64,000 bases of DNA from WLMZ01 sp031367435 (lineage in GTDB: Bacteria; Actinomycetota; Acidimicrobiia; Acidimicrobiales; Ilumatobacteraceae), in assembly GCA_031367435.1 (NCBI GenBank), contig JANLPV010000110.1:15763-79762 (forward strand), in the 5' to 3' direction. The notes below the pieces were generated by a model. That model did not search any database. It had not been told where the DNA came from and was given only the letters and a program-made list of their open reading frames with translations. Shown here one piece after another: positions 8,094 through 15,820 of this stretch. Every line of letters starts with the position of its first letter. The first letter of the stretch is position 1. Position numbers and translations under genes: made by a program.

Positions 8094-9257
8094 ATGGACT
8101 TCACGCCCGACGAGGATCATCTCGCAATCATCGAGGCTGTCGATCGAGCCTGCAGTGGCTTCGACGATCAGTATTGGTCGGACTGCGACACGGAGCATCG
8201 ATTTCCGTGGGACTTCTATCGGGTGATGGCCGAAGGGGGCTGGGTAGGCATCGCGATTCCCGAGGAATATGGCGGTGGCGGACGCGGCATCACCGAGGCG
8301 GCGTTGGTTCTCAACCGCGTTGCGGCGTCGGGCGCGGCCATGAATGGCTCGACTGCATTGCACCTCACCATGTTCGGTCTGAATCCCGTTGTGAAGTTCG
8401 GCAACGAGCGACTGAAGCGCACCTTCCTTCCCCGAGCTGCTTCGGGTGAACTGCATGTTGCCTTCGGGGTTACCGAGCCAGATGCCGGCACCGACACCGG
8501 CCGGATCACCACCCGGGCCGTTGAGGACGGTGCAGGTGGATGGATCATCACGGGTCGCAAGATCTGGACATCGAAAGCGCTCGAGTCCGAAGTGGTGTTG
8601 CTCTTGGTGCGCACCGATCACGATGAAACCAATCGGCTGAACGGGCTCAGTCTTTTTCTTGCCGACCTCGACCCGGCATACGTCGACATTCGTCCGATTC
8701 CCAAACTCGGCCGCAATGCAGTTGCGTCATGCGAGGTGGCCTACGACAGTCTGCCCGTGGAGGGTTGGCGGCTCGTCGGCGAACGCGGGCGTGGCTTTCA
8801 ACACATTCTGCACGGCATCAATCCGGAACGAATCCTGTTGTCGGCAATGGCGTGTGGCATTGGCGAAGTCGCGATTCGTCGAGCGGTGCGATACGCGAAC
8901 GAGCGGATTGTGTTCGACCGACCGATCGGCGCAAATCAAGCGATCGCCCACCCGTTGGCCAAGGCCCATATGGACCTGAGCGCGGCCTATCAGATGATGA
9001 TGCTCGCGGCCTGGCGATACGACAACGATCTGAGCTGCGCAGAACAGGCCAACACCGCCAAGTACCTCGCGGCCGAGGCCAGCTTCTTTGCAGCCGATCA
9101 AGCGATGCAGACGTTCGGCGGGCTCGGCTACGCAACCGAGTATCACGTCGAGCGATATTGGCGCGAGGCCCGCCTGCAACGGCTCGCACCGGTGAGTCAG
9201 GAGATGACGTGCAACTTCATTGCACAACACGTGCTGGGGTTGCCGCGTAGCTACTGA
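8094..9257 (+). CDS. Acyl-CoA dehydrogenase family protein
   Basis: FAD-dependent acyl-CoA dehydrogenase of about 387 aa. The N-terminal helical domain is followed by the FAD-binding strand (AFGVTEPDAGTDTGRITTRA), the middle beta domain (IITGRKIWTSKA) and a C-terminal helical domain ending in MQTFGGLGYATEYHVER, a typical FAD or dimer-contact motif. The length is normal. ATG at 8094 gives the standard MDFT start; GTG at 8079, with GCGAGG just upstream, is an alternative. Divergent from the NTF2-like gene. The acyl substrate cannot be told from the sequence. Confidence 0.92.
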   Translation: MDFTPDEDHLAIIEAVDRACSGFDDQYWSDCDTEHRFPWDFYRVMAEGGWVGIAIPEEYGGGGRGITEAALVLNRVAASGAAMNGSTALHLTMFGLNPVVKFGNERLKRTFLPRAASGELHVAFGVTEPDAGTDTGRITTRAVEDGAGGWIITGRKIWTSKALESEVVLLLVRTDHDETNRLNGLSLFLADLDPAYVDIRPIPKLGRNAVASCEVAYDSLPVEGWRLVGERGRGFQHILHGINPERILLSAMACGIGEVAIRRAVRYANERIVFDRPIGANQAIAHPLAKAHMDLSAAYQMMMLAAWRYDNDLSCAEQANTAKYLAAEASFFAADQAMQTFGGLGYATEYHVERYWREARLQRLAPVSQEMTCNFIAQHVLGLPRSY

Positions 9258-9281
9258 TATAGCAGCGTTACATTGGCGTGC

Positions 9282-9815
9282 GTGGGTCTCACAGTTGCAT
9301 TGCTTCGCGCGGTGAATGTCGGCGCGGCAAACCGTATGCGGATGGATGCGCTGCGCGGGGTGTTCGTGTCCGCTGGCTACGACGATGCGGTTACCTATAT
9401 CCAGACCGGAAATGTGGTCTTCACATCGACCGACGCTGAGCATGTCATTCGCACCACGATCGAGCGCCAGATCAACACGGAGTTGGGGTTGGCGATCACG
9501 GCCATCGTCCGTACAGGCGCTCAGATGGCCGACGTTGTTGCGAGCAATCCCTTCGTGACAGACACGGCCGACAGCACACGGTTGTACGTTGGGTTCCTGA
9601 CGGGCGAGCCGTCTCGCGATGACATTGCTGCGCTTGAAGTAATGGATTTCGGAGACGATGCCTTCCGTGTGGTCGGTCGAGAGATCTACCTGCGCTATGC
9701 CGTTCGTTCGAGTCAATCAAAGCTCACGGGCGCTCTCATTGAACGCAAGCTGCGTCAACAGGCGACGGTGCGTAATTGGGCAGTAACGATGAAACTCGCG
9801 GACATGACCCGGTAA
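9282..9815 (+). CDS. DUF1697 family protein
   Basis: A cytosolic protein of about 177 aa that matches the DUF1697 family: start VALLRAVNVGA, middle YIQTGNVVFTS, and a C-terminal KLTGALIERKL followed by RNWAVTMKLADM. The biochemical function of the family is unknown. GTG at 9282 is chosen because members begin a few residues before VALLR; a TTG at 9273 is also in frame. Its stop abuts the stop of convergent purN directly, with no intergenic base and no visible terminator. Confidence 0.85.
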   Translation: MGLTVALLRAVNVGAANRMRMDALRGVFVSAGYDDAVTYIQTGNVVFTSTDAEHVIRTTIERQINTELGLAITAIVRTGAQMADVVASNPFVTDTADSTRLYVGFLTGEPSRDDIAALEVMDFGDDAFRVVGREIYLRYAVRSSQSKLTGALIERKLRQQATVRNWAVTMKLADMTR

Positions 9816-10418
9816 CTACGACTCGGGCGGCACCGGCGACCCGATGAGTTGTCGGAGCGCGTCGACCAACAGCGCGTGTTCGGCGGCATGCACCCGAGCC
9901 TCGAGCGATGCAAGGCTCTCGTTGAGTTCGATTGGCACCTCGATTGTGGCGATTACGGGGCCGTCGTCGACACCTTCATCGGGTACGAAGTGCACCATCA
10001 CGCCAGTGCGCTCAAGGCCAAGGTGCTGATGGGCTTCGAGCGCGTGTTCAATCGCGTGCGTACCTGGAAACTCACCGGGTAGCGCTGGATGCAGGTTGAT
10101 GACTTGGTGTGGATAGCGCGCAAGAAACGCCATCGATAGCAGACGCATCCATCCCGCGAGCACAATGAAGTCGGGGGCGAACTCGGCGACACAATCCGCG
10201 AGGCGGGTGTCGTACTGCTCGCGAGTTTCGTTGGCGATGCGGGCGATCGTGATGCTCGGCACGTCTGCGGCGGCTGCGCGAGTGTGCGCGTACGCGTCGG
10301 CATTGTTCGACATCAGCGCGACCACACGTGCATCGAGGGTGCGGTCTCGGGATGCATCAAGGATGGCCTGTAGGTTGCTGCCGTTTCCTGATGCGAGCAC
10401 GACGATCCGCGCGGTCAC
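9816..10418 (-). CDS. purN: Phosphoribosylglycinamide formyltransferase PurN
   Basis: Transfers the formyl group from 10-formyl-tetrahydrofolate to GAR (third step of IMP synthesis). The 200-aa protein shows the N-terminal substrate loop VLASGNGSNLQAI, catalytic Asn and His in INLHPALPGEFPGTHAIEHA, and downstream VHFVPDEGVDDGPVI with the catalytic Asp. The GTG start overlaps the stop of the upstream purD/purM gene by 4 nt (GTGA), indicating translational coupling. A longer in-frame extension upstream is Arg/His-rich and antisense-like and is not counted. Last gene of the purine operon. Confidence 0.95.
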   Translation of the reverse strand: MTARIVVLASGNGSNLQAILDASRDRTLDARVVALMSNNADAYAHTRAAAADVPSITIARIANETREQYDTRLADCVAEFAPDFIVLAGWMRLLSMAFLARYPHQVINLHPALPGEFPGTHAIEHALEAHQHLGLERTGVMVHFVPDEGVDDGPVIATIEVPIELNESLASLEARVHAAEHALLVDALRQLIGSPVPPES

Positions 10419-12667
10419 TCGAGTCGCACTCGCTTGGTGCCCTCGACGATTGAGCCGATGACGAACGTGGATTCGGGGATAACGCTGCGCAGTTCCTCGA
10501 CGCGCGCTTTGTCGACCACGATGACCATGCCGATACCCATGTTGACGGTGCGGTACAGCTCTTCGATCGGTAGCCCTGTGGCGACCTCGCGCACGAGTTG
10601 GAAGAGCGGCGGCATCGGCCATGAGCCCAATGTGATCGAGGCATCGCAATGTGCGGGGAGGATGCGCGGCACGTTATCGATGAGGCCGCCGCCGGTGATG
10701 TGGGCGAGTCCTTTGATGAGACCGTGATCGCCGAGCGCGCGTTCGAGGGCGCTGAGATAGCTGCGGTGTGGAACAAGTAGCGCCTCGCCGATCGGCCGGT
10801 CGAGCGGTTCGGGTTGCGCATCGAGCGGCAACCAGTCGAACAGCTTGCGCAGAAGCGAGTAGCCGTTCGTGTGCGGGCCAGACGACGCAAGACCGACGAG
10901 CACATTGCCTGGAGCGATGTTGGCGAGTGGCAGCAGACGATCGCGTTCGACCACACCCACGAGGGTTCCTGCGACGTCGAACGCGCCGGGCATGTACACG
11001 CCTGGCATCTCCGCAGTCTCTCCGCCGAGCAGCACACAGCCAGCAGCGGCGCACGCCGTGGACATGCCATTGACGACGGCCGCGACCTGCTCAGCACGAA
11101 TCTCTGACGACGCGAAGTAATCGAGAAAGAACAATGGCCGCGCCCCCTGTACGAGCACATCGTTGATGCAGTGGTTGACGATGTCCTGGCCTGGTACGTC
11201 GTAGCGGCCGGCGCGCGCGGCGAGCTCAACCTTGGTGCCCACACCATCGGTGGAGGCAACGAGCACAGGATTCTTCATCGTCATGATGTCGGTGAGATCG
11301 AAGGTGCCGCCAAATGCACCAATGCCGCCAAGGACAGAACTGGTGTGGGTTCGTTCGACGCTTGCTTTCAATTGATCGACGGCACGCGTACCTTCGTCGA
11401 TGTCGACGCCAGCTGCGGCGTACGACGTGAGCATGGCTCCGTGAGCGCGCCAGCCAATATCGCCTCGATAGCGAGAGTTGGCCGGGGCCACAGCGTGGAC
11501 GAGCGCATATGCGGCGGTGCGAGCCTGGACGAGCGACGGTGCGAGGCCGACACTGGTGTACTCGCGGCCGCGTGCGGAGCCGCGAAAGAGCAGCTGCGTA
11601 TCGTTGGGCGTCGGGGCGACTTTGAGCGGACCCAACGCGGGGCCTGGCGACGGGTAGTTGGGTGCGGCGATTACCACGCCGACAGCGAACGAGTCGCGGG
11701 TGACGATCGGTGTGTCGGCGAGCCTGCCCTCGCATGACGCCAAGGTGATGTCGACAAGGTCGGAATCGATGAGCGGAATGAGTACCTGCGCTTCGGGGTC
11801 TCCGAAACGACAGTTGAACTCGAGCAACTTAGGCCCGTCGCTCGTGAGCATCAGACCGGCGTAAAGCATGCCGACGTACGGCGTGCCGCGCTCACGCATG
11901 TAGTCGACAACGGGCTGTATGAACTGCGCCGTCAATGCATCGATGTCGTAGGGCACGGGGGCCGGAGCGTATGCGCCCATTCCGCCGGTGTTGGGCCCGG
12001 TGTCGCCCTCACCGAGTCGTTTGTGATCTTGGGCGAACGGCAATGGGCGGGCCGTGTGGCCGTCGCAGAAGGCCAACAACGAGCATTCGGGGCCGCGAAG
12101 GCGTTGCTCGAGCACGACGGGGCCCGTGGTGAAAAATGAGCGTATGGCAGCCTCGCAGCTGTCGTCGTCGAGGGGGACGACAACACCTTTGCCCCCGGCG
12201 AGGCCAGCCTGTTTCACGACGATCTTGTCGCCGAGGTTTTTCCACCAGGCAATGGCAGCGTCGATCTCGGTGTGCGATTCGAACGCGGCCCACGCCGGCG
12301 AGGGCAGCTGTAACTCGGCAGCAACTTGGCGAGTAAACGACTTGGACCATTCGAGCTGCGATGCGGCGCGGGTGGGACCGAAGACGGAGACTCCAGCAGC
12401 GAGCAGTTGATCGGCCAGTCCAGCGGCGAGGGAGATCTCGGGTCCAACGATGACCAAGCCAATTGAGCGCTCGGTGGCAAACGCGGTGAGTGCCGCGACG
12501 TCGTCGGCAGCGATGTCGACGCGTTGGCCCGGTGTGGCGTCGTTACCGGGGGCGACGAACAACGTGGCGCAAAGTGGCGAACGTCGCACGGCCCACGCGA
12601 GCGCATGTTCGCGCGCGCCGCCGCCCACGATCAGAATGTCGAGGGGTGAGCGTGTGGCTTCGCTCAT
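10415..12667 (-). CDS. purD-purM: Bifunctional PurD-PurM fusion (GAR synthetase / AIR synthetase)
   Basis: A 750-aa polypeptide joining two purine enzymes. Residues about 1-410 are GAR synthetase: N-terminal IVGGGAREHALAWA, ATP-grasp segment KQAGLAGGKGVVVP, HKRLGEGDTGPNTGGMGAYA, metal-binding LEFNCRFGDPEAQV, ending DIGWRAHG. Residues about 411-750 are AIR synthetase: YAAAGVDIDEGTRAV, LVASTDGVGTKV, LLGGETAEMPGVY, SSGPHTNGYSL, HITGGGLIDNVPR. There is almost no linker. The C-terminal lobe of the PurD part looks about ten residues shorter than usual. ATG 12667 overlaps the purF stop by 4 nt, and the stop overlaps purN by 4 nt. Confidence 0.95.
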   Translation of the reverse strand: MSEATRSPLDILIVGGGAREHALAWAVRRSPLCATLFVAPGNDATPGQRVDIAADDVAALTAFATERSIGLVIVGPEISLAAGLADQLLAAGVSVFGPTRAASQLEWSKSFTRQVAAELQLPSPAWAAFESHTEIDAAIAWWKNLGDKIVVKQAGLAGGKGVVVPLDDDSCEAAIRSFFTTGPVVLEQRLRGPECSLLAFCDGHTARPLPFAQDHKRLGEGDTGPNTGGMGAYAPAPVPYDIDALTAQFIQPVVDYMRERGTPYVGMLYAGLMLTSDGPKLLEFNCRFGDPEAQVLIPLIDSDLVDITLASCEGRLADTPIVTRDSFAVGVVIAAPNYPSPGPALGPLKVAPTPNDTQLLFRGSARGREYTSVGLAPSLVQARTAAYALVHAVAPANSRYRGDIGWRAHGAMLTSYAAAGVDIDEGTRAVDQLKASVERTHTSSVLGGIGAFGGTFDLTDIMTMKNPVLVASTDGVGTKVELAARAGRYDVPGQDIVNHCINDVLVQGARPLFFLDYFASSEIRAEQVAAVVNGMSTACAAAGCVLLGGETAEMPGVYMPGAFDVAGTLVGVVERDRLLPLANIAPGNVLVGLASSGPHTNGYSLLRKLFDWLPLDAQPEPLDRPIGEALLVPHRSYLSALERALGDHGLIKGLAHITGGGLIDNVPRILPAHCDASITLGSWPMPPLFQLVREVATGLPIEELYRTVNMGIGMVIVVDKARVEELRSVIPESTFVIGSIVEGTKRVRLE

Positions 12668-14124
12668 GCAAGAACGCCCTCGAACTTGAGTTTGCCTTGT
12701 GCATCGCCGACGCTGATGGGGTAGCGACCCGTGAAGCACGCGTTGCAGTAGCCCGACTCGCGGTCGATGGCGCGCATCATCCGGTCGAGCGACAGGAACG
12801 CCAGTGAATCGGCGCCGATGTGCGCGCGAATCTCTTCAACTGACTTCTGCGCGGCGATCAACTCGTTGTCGTGGCCCATATCGACACCGAAGTGGCAGGC
12901 GTGCGTGATGGGGGGACACGTGATGCGCATGTGCACTTCGCGTGCGCCAGCCTCACGCAGCAACGTCACAAGCGGACCCGCGGTTGTACCGCGTACCAAC
13001 GAGTCGTCAATGAGCACCACACGTTGACCGGCAAGGTTTGCGCTGAGTGCATTGAACTTCATCGCCACACCGCGCTCGCGCATTGCCTGGGTGGGCTCTA
13101 TAAACGTACGACCGATATAGCGATTCTTGATCAGGCCGTCGTTGTAGGGAATACCGCTGCGACGGGAGTAACCGATAGCGGCTGGGATGGATGAGTCGGG
13201 CACTGGTACAACCACATCGGCATCCGCGCCCCACTCGTCGGCCAGTTCCTCACCCAATCGCTGACGCACCTGATGCACGCTGCGCGAGTCCCACTCACTG
13301 TCAGGGCGGCTGAAGTACACGAACTCGAACGAGCACAGCGCACGTTGCGCAGCGGGCGCAACGGCTTGGCGGCGGTGGATCTCGGCGCCCATCAGTGTGA
13401 CGATCTCGCCGGGCTCGACCTCGCTGATCTCCACACAACCAAGCGTCGTGAGGGCGCACGTTTCGGAGGCAACGGCGTAGCCGCCGCGTGGGAGACGCCC
13501 GACCGACAGCGGCCGGAAACCCCACGGGTCGCGCACGGCCAAGACTCGATCGTTGGCAAGGATCACCATCGAATAGGCGCCCTTCCAAGCCGGCATCGTG
13601 CGTTCGATGCGTTCTTCCCAGGTGCGACCACCGGCGGCGGCGAGCATGAGGGTGAACACCTCGGTGTCGCTGGTAGCGGTGAGACCGAAGCCGCGACTGA
13701 GCAGTTCGTCGCGGAGGTCGGTCGCGTTGACAAGGTTGCCGTTATGCGCGACTGCGAGTGTGCCGTGCATGGTCTCCACAAGAAACGGTTGGATGTTGCG
13801 CAGACTCGAACTGCCTGTGGTGCTGTAGCGCGTATGTCCGATGGCGTGATAGCCCGCGAGGGGTGCGAGAGCCTCGGGAGTGAACACGGTTGAGACGAGG
13901 CCCGCGTCCTTATGAACGCGTGCGCGCTGGCCGTCGCTCACCGCAATGCCAGCAGCCTCCTGGCCGCGGTGTTGCAGCGCGAACAAACCGAAGAAGGCAA
14001 GTTGCGCGACGCCCTCACCGTGTGGAGTGGAGATCCCGAGAACACCGCATTCATCCTTGGGTGAGTCGTCATCGGCGAGCGCGGGGTGGATCATGACGGT
14101 GTGCGGAATGGATCGGTGGTTCAT
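12664..14124 (-). CDS. purF: Amidophosphoribosyltransferase PurF
   Basis: First committed enzyme of purine synthesis: PRPP plus glutamine to phosphoribosylamine. The 486-aa protein has a 25-residue propeptide before the nucleophile Cys in DECGVLGI, the glutaminase motif FALQHRGQEAAG, and the PRPP loop VVLIDDSLVRGTTAG. Cysteines in ALCSFEFVYF, RITCPPITHAC and GYCNACFTG match ligands of the B. subtilis-type [4Fe-4S] cluster. ATG 14124 is chosen because it overlaps the purC stop by 4 nt (ATGA); the frame extends 25 codons further upstream without support. Confidence 0.95.
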   Translation of the reverse strand: MNHRSIPHTVMIHPALADDDSPKDECGVLGISTPHGEGVAQLAFFGLFALQHRGQEAAGIAVSDGQRARVHKDAGLVSTVFTPEALAPLAGYHAIGHTRYSTTGSSSLRNIQPFLVETMHGTLAVAHNGNLVNATDLRDELLSRGFGLTATSDTEVFTLMLAAAGGRTWEERIERTMPAWKGAYSMVILANDRVLAVRDPWGFRPLSVGRLPRGGYAVASETCALTTLGCVEISEVEPGEIVTLMGAEIHRRQAVAPAAQRALCSFEFVYFSRPDSEWDSRSVHQVRQRLGEELADEWGADADVVVPVPDSSIPAAIGYSRRSGIPYNDGLIKNRYIGRTFIEPTQAMRERGVAMKFNALSANLAGQRVVLIDDSLVRGTTAGPLVTLLREAGAREVHMRITCPPITHACHFGVDMGHDNELIAAQKSVEEIRAHIGADSLAFLSLDRMMRAIDRESGYCNACFTGRYPISVGDAQGKLKFEGVLA

Positions 14125-15074
14125 AGCACTCCTGCTCGATGCAGCGCTTCGATGAGCCGTGGCTCGACGGGATAGCTGCCAGGTTGAAAGGGACGACATG
14201 TGAGCCGTTCGAAGGCATTGATGTAGCGCGCGCTGGTTTCGGCCACCACGACGGGGCCGAGATCGGGTGACGGACCGTTTCCGGCGTAACCAGCGGCGAT
14301 GAGGGCTCGACGGATTGGTTCTTTGTCGAGGCTCTCGGGATCTTCGTCGTGCTGCAAGCGCTCATCGTAGGTTGCTGCGACCCAGAAGCGCGACGAGTCG
14401 GGCGTATGCATCTCGTCGATCAGGATCAGTTCGCCCTGCGGATCGAGGCCGAACTCGTACTTGGTGTCGGCCAAGATGAGTCCTGCCGCGGCTGCCACCT
14501 GCTGGCCGCGTGCGAAGAGTTCGAGCGCAGCTCGCTCGACTCGCTCCCAGACCTTGGCGGGCACATGGCCACCGGCGACAACCTCGGCACAGGTAATCGG
14601 TTCGTCGTGCGCGCCCGCATGGGCTTTGGTGGTGGGCGTGATCAGCGCAGTGTCGAGCGCCTGGTGTTGGCGAAGGCCTTCAGCAAACTGGTAGCCGTAG
14701 ATGGACCGCTCGCCCTGGCCGTAGCGGTGCCACAGCGACGTGGAAGTGACGCCAGTGATGTAGCCGCGTACGACGACTTCCACTGGCAACGGCGTGGCCT
14801 CGACACCGATGGTGACATTGGGGTCAGGCACACCGCGCACGTGATTGGCGATGATGTCGGCGGTGTTCGAAAACCACCATGCTGCAAGTTCGTTGAGCAC
14901 CTGACCCTTGTATGGCACCGCGGCCACCACACGATCGAACGCCGACAGCCGATCGGTGGTGACAAAGAGTCGCTCGGATTCGGGTAGCGCATACGAGATG
15001 CGAACCTTGCCGACGCGTCGGTCGGCAAGTTCGAGATTGATGTCGGTGAACGGCGACGGAAGTGTTGTACTCAT
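14121..15074 (-). CDS. purC: SAICAR synthase PurC (long form)
   Basis: Ligates aspartate to CAIR. The 317-aa protein is of the long, yeast-like length rather than the roughly 240-aa E. coli form. Visible motifs are RISYALPESERLFVTTDRLS, VEVVVRGYITG, the active-site segment ILADTKYEFGLD and LIDEMHTPDSSRFW. Its ATG shares one base with the purQ stop (TGATG), and its stop overlaps the purF ATG by 4 nt, so it sits inside a translationally coupled operon. Confidence 0.95.
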   Translation of the reverse strand: MSTTLPSPFTDINLELADRRVGKVRISYALPESERLFVTTDRLSAFDRVVAAVPYKGQVLNELAAWWFSNTADIIANHVRGVPDPNVTIGVEATPLPVEVVVRGYITGVTSTSLWHRYGQGERSIYGYQFAEGLRQHQALDTALITPTTKAHAGAHDEPITCAEVVAGGHVPAKVWERVERAALELFARGQQVAAAAGLILADTKYEFGLDPQGELILIDEMHTPDSSRFWVAATYDERLQHDEDPESLDKEPIRRALIAAGYAGNGPSPDLGPVVVAETSARYINAFERLTCRPFQPGSYPVEPRLIEALHRAGVL

Positions 15075-15820
15075 CAGAGTTGCCTCGCGTGACGAACGCC
15101 CGCTTCGAACAACCCCAACCCGATACCACCGCGGTGACCGCGAAGGAACTGGGGATGTTGACGGGCAATGATGTGATCCTCCGGGTGTGGCATCAGACCC
15201 AACACCAAACCCGTGGTGTCGCAGATGCCGGCAATGTCGGCGACGGATCCATTGGGGTTGTTACTTGCGTAGCGAACGGCGATTTGGTCATGGGCGCGCA
15301 GCGTCTGCAGCGTGGTCTCGTCGCACACGAACCGACCCTCACCATGAGCGATTGGGCATTCGATCTCAGCATCGAGGCCGGCCGTCCAGATGCACAGTTG
15401 TGAGGTGGGTTGCAGCTTCACCCAGTCGCACACGAAGCGGCCATGATCGTTGCCGCCCAATGCCACGGAAAGGTTTCCGCCCGGCAACAACCCCGTACGT
15501 ATAAGTGCCTGAAAGCCATTACAGATGCCGATGACCGGCTTACCGCTGGCGACAAACGCGTTGAGCTGCTCGCTCAGACGCACCGCCAACTCGAGCGCGA
15601 AGAGCCGTCCTGCCCCGAGTGCGTCGGCGAATGAGAAACCTCCGGGGAGCAGCAACATTTGCGCGCTGTGCAGCAATACCGGATGTGCGAGCATCTCGCT
15701 GAGCAGCACGACCTGAGTGTCGGCGCCAGCGTGATCGAGCGCGAACGCGGCTTCGCCGTCGCGGTTGGTGCCCGGTGCGCGCACGATCAGCGCCCGAGGG
15801 CGACTCGTCACCGAGCTCAT
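15074..15820 (-). CDS. purQ: FGAM synthase glutaminase subunit PurQ
   Basis: Class I glutamine amidotransferase supplying ammonia to PurL. The 248-aa protein has the nucleophile Cys in VIGICNGFQALIRTG, oxyanion region LLPGGFSFADALGAGR and the His/Glu of the triad in LMPHPEDH. Its ATG overlaps the purL stop by 4 nt, and it is followed by purC with a 1-nt overlap. A separate PurQ means the upstream PurL is not the single-chain E. coli type. Confidence 0.94.
   Translation of the reverse strand: MSSVTSRPRALIVRAPGTNRDGEAAFALDHAGADTQVVLLSEMLAHPVLLHSAQMLLLPGGFSFADALGAGRLFALELAVRLSEQLNAFVASGKPVIGICNGFQALIRTGLLPGGNLSVALGGNDHGRFVCDWVKLQPTSQLCIWTAGLDAEIECPIAHGEGRFVCDETTLQTLRAHDQIAVRYASNNPNGSVADIAGICDTTGLVLGLMPHPEDHIIARQHPQFLRGHRGGIGLGLFEAGVRHARQL

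Noticed and set aside
10419..10649. N-terminal extension of PurN
   Set aside because: The extra 77 codons are antisense-like Arg/His-rich sequence within purM; the GTG overlapping the purD-purM stop gives the normal PurN start.
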